Assembly (NCBI GenBank): GCA_014879735.1
Contig: JACSRN010000092.1
Coordinates: forward strand, 1-34,305
Reading direction: 5' to 3'
Source: Paracoccaceae bacterium
Lineage (GTDB): Bacteria; Pseudomonadota; Alphaproteobacteria; Rhodobacterales; Rhodobacteraceae
DNA: 34,305 bases
The translations under genes and the position numbers were made by a program. Under the pieces are notes generated by a model. The model was not told where the DNA came from and ran no database searches. It saw only the letters and a list, made by a program, of their open reading frames with translations. Shown here one piece after another: positions 8,170-16,756 of this stretch; the first letter of the stretch is position 1, and each line of letters begins with the position of its first letter.

Positions 8170-8651
8170 AGGTCGAACCGACAGTGGAGGCGGCCGACGA
8201 TCCGGCCGGATTGTATGGCGAAGCCGGGTTCGGCCCCGTAGTCGCGAAAGCCGATGCGGCGGTAATAGGCCAGCCCCGGACGGTTGTCGGCCCGGATGGT
8301 GGCATTGATCGCGGCAAGTCCGGCGTCGCGGGCAAAGGCCAGCGTGGCGGCAAACAGCGCCTGGCCGGCGCCGCAGCGCTGCAGATCAGGGTCGACGAAG
8401 GTGCCAATATCGGCCCAGTCCCCGGGCAGCGCAGCATGCCGGCTCAGCGCCTGAAAACCCGCCGCCCGCGCGCCCGTCAAGGCCGCATGGCAGCAGATCA
8501 ACTCCGGTCTGGTCAGATAGGCCCGGGCAAAGCCGGCCTCGTCGAGGGGCGTCTCATAGGCCGTGGTGCCGCCGATCCGGATGATCCGCGCCTGCAGCGC
8601 GCAAAGCGCCGGCACATCGCCGGCCGCGGTGGCGCGAACCTCGGGCGTCAT
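8166..8651 (-). CDS. GNAT-family N-acetyltransferase
   Basis: A 161-residue GNAT protein. It begins with a typical beta1-alpha1 (VRATAAGDVPALCALQARII); the acetyl-CoA binding region QRCGAGQALFAATLAFARDAG is the Q/RxxGxG/A motif A, and NRPGLAYYRRIGFRDYG is the motif B region with the conserved tyrosine. It resembles PhnO/Pat-like small-molecule acetyltransferases; the substrate is unknown. It overlaps serB by four bases (ATGA) upstream and the TauE-type gene by four bases (GTGA) downstream. An upstream in-frame ATG at 8741 would run 90 bases into serB and adds non-conserved sequence, so 8651 is chosen. Confidence 0.85.
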   Translation of the reverse strand: MTPEVRATAAGDVPALCALQARIIRIGGTTAYETPLDEAGFARAYLTRPELICCHAALTGARAAGFQALSRHAALPGDWADIGTFVDPDLQRCGAGQALFAATLAFARDAGLAAINATIRADNRPGLAYYRRIGFRDYGAEPGFAIQSGRIVGRLHCRFDL

Positions 8652-9535
8652 GCTGCGGCCCCATGGACGAATTCGTCCTGACCATAGCCTTGCAGGAACA
8701 GCAGCGCCGTCAGATCGCCGTGGTTCACCCGGATGTCGCATTGCGCCGCGACCGAGGGCTTGGCATGCAGCGCGACCCCGGCACCGGCGCGGCCCAGCAT
8801 GCCCAGGTCATTCGCCCCGTCCCCCACGGCCATCGCCTCGGCTTCGGAAATGCCCATCGCGGCAGCGATCCCGGCCAGCGCCTGGACCTTGGCCTCGCGG
8901 CCGAGGATCGGCTCGGCCACCGCGCCCGTCAGCACGCCGCCTTCGGCCAGCAGCCTGTTGGCCCGGCTCTCGTCGAAGCCCAGCGCCACGGCCACCCGCG
9001 AGGTGAAGGCGGTGAACCCGCCCGAGACCAGCGCCGCCCGCGCACCATTCGCCTTCATCGTCGCCACCAGCGCCTGCCCGCCGGGGGTGAAGGTGATCCG
9101 CTCGCGCCACACCCGATCGATCACGGCTTCAGGCAGGCCCTTCAGCAGCGCCACCCGCTCGCGCAGCGCCGCTTCGAAATCCAGCTCGCCATTCATCGCC
9201 CGCGCGGTGATCGCCGCGACACGGGCACCCACCCCCGCCTCGTCGGCCAGCTCGTCGATGCATTCCTGGCCGATCATCGTGCTGTCCATATCGGCCAGAA
9301 GCAGTTTCTTGCGGCGGCCTTCGGCGGGTTGCACCATCAGATCCAACCGCAGCGCCTGCAGGTCGGCCCAGACCTGCCAGCGGTTGCCCGGCACATGATC
9401 AAGCGCGAATTCGGCCGCCACCCCCGGCGCCAGCCAGCGCAGCGCGCCACCGCCCCAGGCATTGCGCAGGCTTTCAGCAGTGGCCCGGTCCAGAACGGGT
9501 GTTGCGGGGCTGGTCAGCAGGGTGACGATGTGCAT
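8648..9535 (-). CDS. serB: Phosphoserine phosphatase
   Basis: A 295-residue HAD-superfamily enzyme that hydrolyses phosphoserine to serine, the last step of the phosphorylated serine pathway. The nucleophile motif is DMDST (D82, D84), followed by conserved GQECIDELADEAG, motif II SGGFTAFT (S171), lysine of motif III (K216 in GREAKVQAL) and motif IV GDGANDLGML (238-247). The first 75 residues form the small N-terminal domain found in proteobacterial SerB. The gene is divergent from serC-serA across about 650 bases, so all three pathway genes sit together. It heads a three-gene chain with an acetyltransferase and a TauE-type permease. Confidence 0.96.
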   Translation of the reverse strand: MHIVTLLTSPATPVLDRATAESLRNAWGGGALRWLAPGVAAEFALDHVPGNRWQVWADLQALRLDLMVQPAEGRRKKLLLADMDSTMIGQECIDELADEAGVGARVAAITARAMNGELDFEAALRERVALLKGLPEAVIDRVWRERITFTPGGQALVATMKANGARAALVSGGFTAFTSRVAVALGFDESRANRLLAEGGVLTGAVAEPILGREAKVQALAGIAAAMGISEAEAMAVGDGANDLGMLGRAGAGVALHAKPSVAAQCDIRVNHGDLTALLFLQGYGQDEFVHGAAA

Positions 9536-10129
9536 CGGCAGGCTCCGTTTTCCCGGCCCGCATAGCCCGTTTCCCTATCCGGCACCAGCCATCGCGCCCG
9601 CCGGCAGTGGCGGATCGCAATCAGCGGTCAGACGGGTTGCGCAACTCGGCTCCGGCGCATCGTGCCAGCGCATCGTCACGGACCTGTCGCCACCGGCTCA
9701 TGGCGAAGATCTTGCCGAAGAGGGCGGCGGCAGAGCTTTCCTTGGCGTCATGCCGGCCTTGGCGCCGCGCAGGCCTTGGCACCATGCGCAGCGCCACAGG
9801 CGAACCCGCCCACCTTCGCTGGCCCACTGCAGCCCCGGACACCTTGCTGATCTGCAGCCTGGCCTTGCAGCGGCAGTCGCGGCGGTGGATTTCGCGGCCA
9901 CGGCTTTCAGGGCCGAGGGTGCGGCCCGGGGGCCGGCGCGCAACGCGCCGATCTGCCGATCTTCGGTGCTGACCTGCGCCCCTGTTCGTCCGGCTTCGTA
10001 CCGGCCTGTTCGCACTGGCCCGCGCCGCACGCTCCTGCATCGCGCAGCAGGCGACGCGGGCACATCCGTGATTTAAGGACCGCAAGCACCATTGGTTATT
10101 GACGTATTTTCAGGGACAGCGTAATTCCC
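9536..10129. other. 594-base gap between serB and the serC leader with no recognisable gene
   Basis: This is the only long stretch without a recognised gene. Short open frames exist on both strands (for example a minus-strand frame at 9621-10085 ending in MSRWRQVRDDALARC) but none shows a known motif or a plausible start with ribosome binding site, and several compete across the same bases. The segment contains short local repeats: GGCCTTGGCGCC and GGCCTTGGCACC near 9754-9783, CCTGTTCG twice near 9980-10012, and CGATCT followed by CGATCTTCGG near 9950-9966. It must carry the promoters of serB and serCA at its ends. It could be gene remains, but no parent family is evident. Confidence 0.5.
10099..10127 (+). 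promoter_or_regulatory. Candidate serCA promoter
   Basis: TTGACG at 10099-10104 is a good -35 box; after 17 bases TAATTC (10122-10127) is a poor but possible -10. The predicted start (about 10133-10135) would fall at the 5' edge of the serC leader hairpin, so either the leader begins at the very 5' end of the mRNA or the true promoter is slightly upstream. Confidence 0.35.
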
Positions 10130-10185
10130 GAGGTGGGACACCTCTCCCCAACGAGAGGCATATATCTGGAAGGATACCAGAGATG
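10130..10185 (+). promoter_or_regulatory. serC leader RNA (putative cis-regulatory structure)
   Basis: Immediately upstream of serC three stems can be drawn. Stem I is GAGGTG (10130-10135) with CACCTC (10139-10144). Stem II is CCTCTC (10141-10146) with GAGAGG (10153-10158); it shares bases 10141-10144 with stem I, so the two exclude each other. Stem III is TCTGG (10165-10169) with CCAGA (10177-10181); its loop AAGGATA holds the ribosome binding site and the ATG follows at 10183. Position and layout match the serC leader family in Rfam, described in alphaproteobacteria upstream of serC-serA, in which the last stem overlaps the ribosome binding site. The effector is not known to me. Control of translation start is the likely mechanism (inference). 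Confidence 0.78.
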
Positions 10186-11337
10186 GCACTCACCGCCCCG
10201 GCCGCGCGCCCGGTAAATCCGCGTTTTTCTTCGGGCCCCTGCGCGAAGATCCCCGGTTATTCCCTCGACATGCTGGCAGATGCTCCGCTCGGTCGCTCGC
10301 ACCGCGCCGCCATCGGCAAGACCAAGCTGAAAGAGGCGATAGACCTGACCCGCGAAATCCTGGGCGTGCCGGCGAACTATCGCATCGGCATTGTCCCTGC
10401 CTCGGACACCGGCGCCGTCGAGATGGCGCTCTGGTCGCTTCTCGGCGCCCGCCCGGTTGAGATGCTGGCCTGGGAAAGCTTCGGCGAAGGCTGGGTGACG
10501 GATGTCGTCAAGCAGTTGAAACTCGATGCGACGGTCAGGACGGCGCCCTATGGCGAGATCGTCGATCTGGCGACGGTCGATTTCGACCGGGACGTGGTCT
10601 TCACCTGGAACGGCACCACCAGCGGCGTGCGCCTGCCTGACGGCAAGGCGATCCCCGCCACCCGTGCCGGCCTGACGATCTGCGACGCGACCAGCGCCGC
10701 CTTCGCGATGGACCTGCCGTGGGACAAGCTCGACGTCACCACCTTCTCCTGGCAGAAGGCGCTCGGTGGCGAAGGCGCCCATGGCGTGCTGATCCTGTCG
10801 CCGCGTGCCGTCGAGCGGCTGGAAACCTATACCCCGGCCTGGCCGCTGCCAAAGATCTTCCGCCTGACATCGAAGGGCAAGCTGAACGAAGGCATCTTCC
10901 TGGGCGAGACGATCAACACGCCCTCGATGCTCTGCGTCGAAGATTACCTTGTCGCGCTGAAATGGGCAAAGTCGCTGGGCGGTCTGCCCGCGCTGGTCGC
11001 CCGGTGCGAGGCGAATGCCGCAGCCATCGCCGGCTATATCGCCGGCAAGGGCTGGATCGCCAATCTGGCGGCGGATCCGGCCACCGCCTCCTGCACCTCG
11101 GTTTGCCTGAAATTCACGGATCCGCGCATCGCCGACGGCGCAACCTTCGCCAAGAATGTTGCAAAACGGCTGGAGAAGGAGGGCGTCGCCCTCGACGCCG
11201 GCGCCTATCGCGACGCCCCGCCCGGCCTGCGCATCTGGTGCGGCGCCACCGTGGAACAGGCTGATGTGGCAGCACTGATGCCCTGGATCGAATATGCCTT
11301 CCAGGCCGAGATCGAGGCGCTGGCCAAGGCCGCCTGA
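10183..11337 (+). CDS. serC: Phosphoserine aminotransferase
   Basis: A 384-residue PLP-dependent class V aminotransferase that converts 3-phosphohydroxypyruvate and glutamate to phosphoserine and 2-oxoglutarate. The PLP lysine is K192 in [14 protein letters not shown], preceded by the PLP aspartate region [12 protein letters not shown] (D168). The N-terminal [18 protein letters not shown] and [17 protein letters not shown] blocks match the long alphaproteobacterial SerC type. The ATG at 10183 follows GGAAGGA by eight bases inside the leader's final hairpin; an in-frame ATG at 10099 lies in the promoter region and is rejected. It is followed by serA after 62 bases that contain a hairpin. Confidence 0.96.
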   Translation: MALTAPAARPVNPRFSSGPCAKIPGYSLDMLADAPLGRSHRAAIGKTKLKEAIDLTREILGVPANYRIGIVPASDTGAVEMALWSLLGARPVEMLAWESFGEGWVTDVVKQLKLDATVRTAPYGEIVDLATVDFDRDVVFTWNGTTSGVRLPDGKAIPATRAGLTICDATSAAFAMDLPWDKLDVTTFSWQKALGGEGAHGVLILSPRAVERLETYTPAWPLPKIFRLTSKGKLNEGIFLGETINTPSMLCVEDYLVALKWAKSLGGLPALVARCEANAAAIAGYIAGKGWIANLAADPATASCTSVCLKFTDPRIADGATFAKNVAKRLEKEGVALDAGAYRDAPPGLRIWCGATVEQADVAALMPWIEYAFQAEIEALAKAA

Positions 11338-11348
11338 TCGCCGCCCCC

Positions 11349-11364
11349 GGGGCGCCTGCGCCCC
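11349..11364 (+). terminator. Hairpin between serC and serA (possible attenuating terminator)
   Basis: GGGGCGC and GCGCCCC form a perfect inverted repeat around CT (realistically a 6-bp stem with a CCTG loop), followed by TTTCCCTTCC. It sits 11 bases after the serC stop. It could partly end transcription or protect the serC message, lowering serA relative to serC. Confidence 0.4.
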
Positions 11365-11399
11365 TTTCCCTTCCGGAATTTCCCTCTATGGAGCCCAGC

Positions 11400-12995
11400 A
11401 TGGCCCCCCGCGTTCTCGTTTCCGACGAACTCTCCGAAACCGCCGTCCAGATCTTCCGCGATCGTGGCGTCGAGGTCGACTACATGCCGAAACTCGGCAA
11501 GGACAAGGAAAGGCTGGCCGAGATCATCGGCAAATACGATGGCCTCGCCATCCGCTCGGCAACGAAAGTGACCGAAAAACTGCTGGAGCGCGCCACGAAG
11601 CTGAAGGTCGTCGGCCGCGCCGGAATCGGCGTCGACAATGTCGACATCCCGACCGCCTCGAAAAACGGCGTGATCGTGATGAACACGCCCTTCGGCAACT
11701 CGATCACCACCGCCGAACATGCCATCGCCATGATGTTCTCCGTCGCCCGCCAGATCCCCGAGGCGAATACCTCCACCCAGGCGGGAAAGTGGGAAAAGTC
11801 CAGGTTCATGGGGGTGGAACTGTTCAACAAGACCCTCGGCGTCATCGGTGCGGGCAATATCGGCGGCATCGTCTGCGACCGCGCCGTCGGGCTGCACATG
11901 AAGGTGATCGCCTATGATCCCTTCCTGTCCGAAGACCGCGCCAAGCAACTCGGCGTCACCAAGGTCGATCTTGACGAGCTGCTCGCCCGGGCCGATTTCA
12001 TCACGCTGCATGTGCCGCTGACCGACAAGACCCGCAACATCCTGTCGCGCGAGAATCTGGCCAAGACGAAGCCGGGCGTCCGCATCATCAACTGCGCCCG
12101 CGGCGGGCTGGTGGACGAGGCCGCCCTGAAGGATGCACTCGATGCCGGCCATGTCGCCGGCGCCGCACTGGACGTCTACGAAAGGGAACCCGCCACCGAA
12201 AACGTCCTGTTCGGCCATCCCAACGTCGTCTGCACCCCCCATCTCGGGGCCTCGACCACCGAGGCGCAGGAGAACGTCGCCCTGCAGGTGGCCGAACAGA
12301 TGTCGGACTACCTGCTGACCGGCGCGGTGCAGAACGCGCTGAACATGCCGAACGTGACCGCCGAAGAGGCAAAGGTCATGGGACCCTGGATCGAACTTGC
12401 CGCGCATCTGGGCAGCTTCATCGGCCAGATGACCGACGAGCCGATCAAGGCGATCAACATCCTCTACGATGGCCGCGTCACCGAGATGAACCTGCCGGCG
12501 CTGAACCAGTCGGTGATCGCGGGCGTGCTGAAGGCGCAGAACCCGGCGGTGAATCTGGTCTCGGCCCCGGCAGTGGCCAAGGAAAAGGGCATCCAGATCT
12601 CGACCACCCGGCAGGACAAGACCGGCGCCTTCGACGCCTATATCAAGGTCACGATGGTAACGGACAGGCGCGAGCGCTCGGTCGCGGGCACGGTGTTCAG
12701 CGACGGCAAGCCGCGGTTCATCCAGATCAAGGGCATCAACATCGACGCCGAAATCGGCGCCCATATGCTCTACACCACGAACGATGACGTGCCGGGCATC
12801 ATCGGCCTTCTCGGCATGACGATGGGCAAGAACGGGGTCAACATCGCCAACTTCACCCTTGGCCGGTCCGGCGTGGGGCAGGATGCGATCGCCATCCTCT
12901 ATCTCGACCAGGCGATCGACCCCAAGGTCGTGGCCACGCTGGAGGCAACCGGCATGTTCCAGCAGGTCAAGCCGCTGGAATTCGACGTCGGCTGA
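11400..12995 (+). CDS. serA: D-3-phosphoglycerate dehydrogenase
   Basis: A 531-residue enzyme of the long SerA type, catalysing the first step of serine synthesis, oxidation of 3-phosphoglycerate to 3-phosphohydroxypyruvate with NAD. Order: substrate domain (1-100), nucleotide domain with GVIGAGNIGG (147-156) and the NAD-contacting aspartate AYDP (D173), catalytic arginine in CARGG (R234), glutamate in the YEREP region and histidine in TPHLG (H281), then an allosteric substrate-binding domain, and a C-terminal ACT domain (LYTTNDDVPGIIGLLGMTMG) that usually senses serine. The ATG at 11400 is preferred to the one at 11388 because GGAG lies six bases upstream and conserved MAPRVLVSDELSE begins there. 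It is co-directional with serC and probably co-transcribed. Confidence 0.96.
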   Translation: MAPRVLVSDELSETAVQIFRDRGVEVDYMPKLGKDKERLAEIIGKYDGLAIRSATKVTEKLLERATKLKVVGRAGIGVDNVDIPTASKNGVIVMNTPFGNSITTAEHAIAMMFSVARQIPEANTSTQAGKWEKSRFMGVELFNKTLGVIGAGNIGGIVCDRAVGLHMKVIAYDPFLSEDRAKQLGVTKVDLDELLARADFITLHVPLTDKTRNILSRENLAKTKPGVRIINCARGGLVDEAALKDALDAGHVAGAALDVYEREPATENVLFGHPNVVCTPHLGASTTEAQENVALQVAEQMSDYLLTGAVQNALNMPNVTAEEAKVMGPWIELAAHLGSFIGQMTDEPIKAINILYDGRVTEMNLPALNQSVIAGVLKAQNPAVNLVSAPAVAKEKGIQISTTRQDKTGAFDAYIKVTMVTDRRERSVAGTVFSDGKPRFIQIKGINIDAEIGAHMLYTTNDDVPGIIGLLGMTMGKNGVNIANFTLGRSGVGQDAIAILYLDQAIDPKVVATLEATGMFQQVKPLEFDVG

Positions 12996-13001
12996 CCGGA
13001 T

Positions 13002-13019
13002 GGCAGGGGCGCCCCTGCC
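13002..13019 (+). terminator. Perfect 18-base palindrome after serA
   Basis: GGCAGGGGC directly followed by GCCCCTGCC, six bases after the serA stop, then a pyrimidine-rich stretch that leads into the intergenic repeat at 13026. It is a plausible serA terminator or 3'-end stem; the T content downstream is interrupted. Confidence 0.4.
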
Positions 13020-13025
13020 CCTGCC

Positions 13026-13079
13026 TCTTCCTCTTGATCGAAATACCCCACAGGGGGTCCGGGGGACGTGACGTCCCCC
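13026..13079 (+). repeat. Intergenic box with GC hairpin, copy A
   Basis: The box at 13026-13049 reads TCTTCCTCTTG, four variable bases, then AAATACCCC. It is followed by a hairpin, GGGGGACGT (13061-13069) with ACGTCCCCC (13071-13079). The same box recurs at 24367-24390 (inverted) and 32057-32080. It lies between serA and the phosphatase gene, both on the plus strand. Confidence 0.7.
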
Positions 13080-13110
13080 GCGGGCCTCCCACCCCGCGAA
13101 AGGCCCGAAC

Positions 13111-13860
13111 GTGCGCAGCTACGCCATCGGCGATATTCACGGCCAGCTCGGCCTTCTTCTTGCCGCCCATGAGCGGATCGCCGCGGACACCGCCCGCCAT
13201 GGCGCCGCCCCGGTGATCCATGTCGGCGATCTCGTCGACCGCGGCCCCGACAGCCGGGGCGTGATCGAATTCCTGCGCGACGGACTGGCGCGCGGCGAGG
13301 ACTGGGTGGTGCTGAAGGGCAATCACGACCGGATGTTCACGGGCTTTCTCGCCGACCCCTGGGCGCGCGATCCGGGGCTGAGGTCGGAACTCACCTGGCT
13401 GCATCCCCGGCTGGGTGGCGGCGCGACGCTGGCCTCCTATGGCGTCGCGAACGCCGCCGACCGCCCGGTCGGCCCGGTCCATGCCGAGGCGCTGGCCGCC
13501 GTTCCCGAGACCCACCGCGCCTTCCTCGATGCCCTGCCGCTGCTGCACCGGGCGGGCGATGCGGTCTTCGTCCATGCCGGCATCCGCCCCGGCGTGGCGC
13601 TCGATGCGCAGGATGAAAACGATCTGCTCTGGATCCGCGAACCCTTCCTCTCCGATCCGGCCGACCATGGCCCGCTGATCATCCACGGCCATACCGCGCT
13701 GGATGCGCCGACGCATTACGGCAACCGGGTGAACATCGACAGTTCCGCCGGCTACGGCGGTCCGCTCACCGCCATCGCGGTCGAGGGTCGCGAGATTTTC
13801 GTGCTGACCGGGGATGGCCGGGTCCCGCTGCTGCCCGATCCTGCCGCCCGCATCCGCTGA
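13111..13860 (+). CDS. PPP-family metallophosphoesterase (serine/threonine phosphatase-like)
   Basis: A 249-residue calcineurin-like phosphatase. The metal-binding motifs of the bacterial PPP family appear in order: GDIHG (7-11), GDLVDRG (39-45), GNHD (70-73), then HAGIRPG and HGHTALDAP further on. It resembles bacterial PrpA/PphA-like serine/threonine phosphatases and diadenosine tetraphosphatase-related proteins; the physiological substrate is not evident. The start is GTG at 13111, supported by GAAAGG seven bases upstream and by the conserved MRSYAIGDIHG beginning there. It is convergent with the adenine deaminase gene. Confidence 0.88.
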   Translation: MRSYAIGDIHGQLGLLLAAHERIAADTARHGAAPVIHVGDLVDRGPDSRGVIEFLRDGLARGEDWVVLKGNHDRMFTGFLADPWARDPGLRSELTWLHPRLGGGATLASYGVANAADRPVGPVHAEALAAVPETHRAFLDALPLLHRAGDAVFVHAGIRPGVALDAQDENDLLWIREPFLSDPADHGPLIIHGHTALDAPTHYGNRVNIDSSAGYGGPLTAIAVEGREIFVLTGDGRVPLLPDPAARIR

Positions 13861-13907
13861 ACGCCGCCCCCCCGGGGAGCAGCCCCGCACCGCCGGGGTC
13901 GCCACGG

Positions 13908-15620
13908 TCAAGGGATGACCTCGAAACGGTCGACGTCGACCAGCCCGTGATCGGTGATCTTCAGATGCGGGATCACCGGCAGGGCCAGGAAGGCCAGTTG
14001 CAGGAACGGCTCTTCCAGCACCACATCCAGCGAGCGGGCCGCGGCACGCAGCGCGACCAGATCGTCGCGCACCTGTTCGAAGGGCTTCAGGCTCATCAGC
14101 CCGGCCACCGGCAGCGCCAGTTCGGCCAGTATCCGGCCGCCCTCGACCACCACGAAACCGCCCTCGATCTCTGACAGCCGGTTCGCGGCCTGCGCCATGT
14201 CGGCATAATCGGCGCCCACCACGACGATATTGTGATGGTCATGGCAGACGGTGGAGGCGATGGCCCCGCGCTTCAGCCCGAACCCCCTGACAAACCCCGT
14301 CGCGCGGTTGCCGTTGCGCCCATGCCGCTCGATCACCGCGATCTTCACCAGATCGCGCATCAGATCGGGGCGCTTGTCGCCGCCTTGGGGGGGGATGTCG
14401 AAAGTCAGGTGTTCGGTGATGATCTTGCCGGGCAGGATGCCGATCACCGGCGTCTCGGTCCGGTTGCCGCCGGTGCGGAAATCCCCTGGCGCAACCTTCG
14501 GCGCCTTCACCGAATGGCGGGCGACCGGGTCCACCGAGGATCGCGCCGCAAAGGCCTGCGGCGTGGCCTCGACACCCCCGGCGAAGACCTGCACCACATG
14601 GCAGCCCTCAAGCCCGTCGATCACCGCAATGTCGGCACGCTTGCCCGGCGCGATCAGGCCGCGGTCCTTCAGCCCGAAGGCCTCGGCCGCCGAAAGGCTC
14701 GCCGCGCGATAGACGGCCAGCGGCGGCGCGCCCAGCGCGATTGCAGTGCGGATCATATGGTCCAGATGGCCGTGCTCGGCAATGTCCAGCGGATTGCGAT
14801 CATCGGTGCACAGGCAAAGATAGGGGGCGTGCCGCTCGGTCAAGAGCGGCGACAGCGCCTGCAGATCCTTGGATACCGAACCTTCGCGGATCAGCACCCG
14901 CATGCCCTTGCGCAGCTTCTCCAACCCTTCCTCGGCGGTGGTCGCCTCGTGTTCGGTGCGGATGCCCGCGCTGATATAGCCGTTCAGGTCATGGCCCCGC
15001 AGCAGCGGCGCATGGCCATCGATATGCCGGCCGGCCCAGGCCTCCAGCTTCGCCATCGCGCCGGCATCCCTGGCCAGGACGCCCGGATAGTTCATGAACT
15101 CGGCCAGCCCCAGCGTAAGCGGATGATCCCGCAGCGGGATCAGATCCTCGGCCGTCAGCGTGGCGCCCGTCGTCTCCATATGGGTCGAGGGCACGCAGCT
15201 GGAAAGCTGCACCCTGATGTCCATCAGCGTGCAGGCCGCGGCGTCCAGGAAATAGCGGATGCCGGTCAGGCCGCAGACATTGGCGATCTCGTGGGGATCG
15301 CAGATCGCGGTGGTCACACCGTGGGGGGTGACGCAGCGGTCGAATTCGAAGGGTGTGACCAGCGAGCTTTCGATATGCAGATGCGTGTCGATGAAGCCCG
15401 GCACCAGCACGCGGCCCGACACATCGACCTCGCGCCGGCCCTGGTAGCGGCCGAAGACGCCCACGATGGTGTCGCCGCAGATCGCGACATCGGTTTCGAC
15501 CAGTTCGCCGGCGATCAGGTCGAAGACCCGCCCGCCCTTCAGCACCAGATCCGCGGGCACGATCCCCCGGCCCTGGTCGATACGATCGGCAAGCGGGGCC
15601 TTGGGCGCGGCCTGGGTCAT
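13908..15620 (-). CDS. ade: Adenine deaminase
   Basis: A 570-residue amidohydrolase of the bacterial AdeC type, which deaminates adenine to hypoxanthine in purine salvage. Seen: the metal-binding DTHLHIESS (H80, H82), [24 protein letters not shown], the [15 protein letters not shown] block, CTDDRNP, then the C-terminal domain with [19 protein letters not shown] typical of this family. The ATG at 15620 follows AAAGGAG at good spacing; a longer frame to 15677 adds non-conserved sequence. It is divergent from a DMT transporter gene across 155 bases. A link of that transporter to purine uptake is possible but not shown. Confidence 0.94.
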   Translation of the reverse strand: MTQAAPKAPLADRIDQGRGIVPADLVLKGGRVFDLIAGELVETDVAICGDTIVGVFGRYQGRREVDVSGRVLVPGFIDTHLHIESSLVTPFEFDRCVTPHGVTTAICDPHEIANVCGLTGIRYFLDAAACTLMDIRVQLSSCVPSTHMETTGATLTAEDLIPLRDHPLTLGLAEFMNYPGVLARDAGAMAKLEAWAGRHIDGHAPLLRGHDLNGYISAGIRTEHEATTAEEGLEKLRKGMRVLIREGSVSKDLQALSPLLTERHAPYLCLCTDDRNPLDIAEHGHLDHMIRTAIALGAPPLAVYRAASLSAAEAFGLKDRGLIAPGKRADIAVIDGLEGCHVVQVFAGGVEATPQAFAARSSVDPVARHSVKAPKVAPGDFRTGGNRTETPVIGILPGKIITEHLTFDIPPQGGDKRPDLMRDLVKIAVIERHGRNGNRATGFVRGFGLKRGAIASTVCHDHHNIVVVGADYADMAQAANRLSEIEGGFVVVEGGRILAELALPVAGLMSLKPFEQVRDDLVALRAAARSLDVVLEEPFLQLAFLALPVIPHLKITDHGLVDVDRFEVIP

Positions 15621-15775
15621 GGGAACACTCCTTTGCCCGCCAGAAAAGCAGAGGCGGCATCCGGCGGAAAGGGGCAATCCGGTGCGGGCTTTCTGCCGCG
15701 GACGTGCCCGGCGAACAATCCGGGCCTTGCACCCCCGCGCGATCCGCGCTTCCCTGCGCGCGAACAGGATAGCTC

Positions 15776-16696
15776 ATGCGCCCCCTTCGCGGCATCGCCT
15801 TCAAGCTTGGCTCCGTCGTCGTCTTCATCGTGATGTCGGCGATGATCAAGGCCACCTCGGCCCATGTTCCGGGCGGCGAGGCGGTGTTCTTCCGCTCGCT
15901 TTTTGCAATTCCGGTCATCGTGGGCTGGCTGGCCTGGCGTGGGGAACTGCGCACCGGGCTGGTGACGGCCGACCCACTCGGCCATGTCTGGCGGGGATTT
16001 GCCGGCACGATCGCGATGGGCCTCGGCTTTGCCGCGCTGGCCTATCTGCCTTTTCCCGAAGTCACCGCGATCGGCTATGCCGCGCCGCTGCTGACGGTAA
16101 TCTTTGCTGCGATGTTCCTGAACGAGAAGGTCGGCGTCTTCCGCATCTCTACCGTGGCCCTGGGGTTGACCGGCGTGCTGATCGTGATCGCGCCGCGGCT
16201 TTCCGTCATCGAGGGCGGCGCCGACGATGCGGCGGCGCTGGGGGCGATGCTGGTTCTGGGCGGCGCCGTCTTCTCGGCGCTGGCGCAGGTCTTCGTACGC
16301 AAGCTGGTGCAGGTCGAAAAGACAGCGACCATCGTCTTCTGGTTCTCGGTCACGGCGACGGTGCTGTCGCTGGCGACACTGCCCTTCGGTTGGGTGGTGC
16401 CAACGCCGTTCGAGACCTTCCTCCTCGTTGCTGCGGGATTGCTGGGCGGTGTCGGGCAAATCCTCCTTACCTCGGGCTACCGAGAGGCCGATGCCTCGCT
16501 GGTGGCACCGTTCGACTATGCCTCAATGCTGTTTTCGCTACTGATCGGCTGGTTCGTCTTTGCCGAGGTGCCGACCGGGATCATGCTGGCCGGGGCCGCG
16601 CTGATCATCCTGGCCGGCATCCTGATCATCCTGCGCGAGCGGCATCTGGGCCTGGAGCGTTCGCGCCAGCGCAAGGCGATGACGCCCCAGGGCTAG
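15776..16696 (+). CDS. DMT-superfamily (EamA) transporter
   Basis: A 306-residue inner-membrane protein with ten hydrophobic segments in two EamA repeats (about residues 8-140 and 155-285). Family features include a proline- and glutamate-containing segment at the end of the first repeat (LPFPEVTAIGYAAPLLTVIFAAMFLNEKV) and the matching DYASMLFSLLIGWFVFAEVPT in the second. Members transport metabolites, often as exporters, and some import vitamins; the substrate is unknown. AGGATAG precedes the ATG at a suitable distance. It is divergent from ade and 60 bases upstream of a small kinase gene, which may be co-transcribed. Confidence 0.85.
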   Translation: MRPLRGIAFKLGSVVVFIVMSAMIKATSAHVPGGEAVFFRSLFAIPVIVGWLAWRGELRTGLVTADPLGHVWRGFAGTIAMGLGFAALAYLPFPEVTAIGYAAPLLTVIFAAMFLNEKVGVFRISTVALGLTGVLIVIAPRLSVIEGGADDAAALGAMLVLGGAVFSALAQVFVRKLVQVEKTATIVFWFSVTATVLSLATLPFGWVVPTPFETFLLVAAGLLGGVGQILLTSGYREADASLVAPFDYASMLFSLLIGWFVFAEVPTGIMLAGAALIILAGILIILRERHLGLERSRQRKAMTPQG

Positions 16697-16756
16697 GCCC
16701 TTGCAGGCCCAGCGTTTCCCCCGCAGACTGCGGGAAAATGCCGATGGGGGGTGCAG

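Noticed and set aside
9536-10182. tRNA or insertion-sequence remnant in the serB-serC gap
   Set aside because: No T-loop or acceptor-stem pattern, no terminal inverted repeats and no recognisable transposase motif could be found by eye.
10090-10185. SAM-II riboswitch in front of serC
   Set aside because: The stems and conserved bases do not fit the SAM-II pseudoknot, while position and the RBS-overlapping last stem fit the serC leader family.
11205-12764. Long open frame on the minus strand opposite serA
   Set aside because: It is histidine-, aspartate- and glycine-rich without motifs and mirrors the codon pattern of serA; high GC content produces such antisense frames throughout the window.
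14232-15833. 533-codon plus-strand frame opposite ade
   Set aside because: No motif, no ribosome binding site, and the opposite strand encodes a complete adenine deaminase with all metal-binding motifs.
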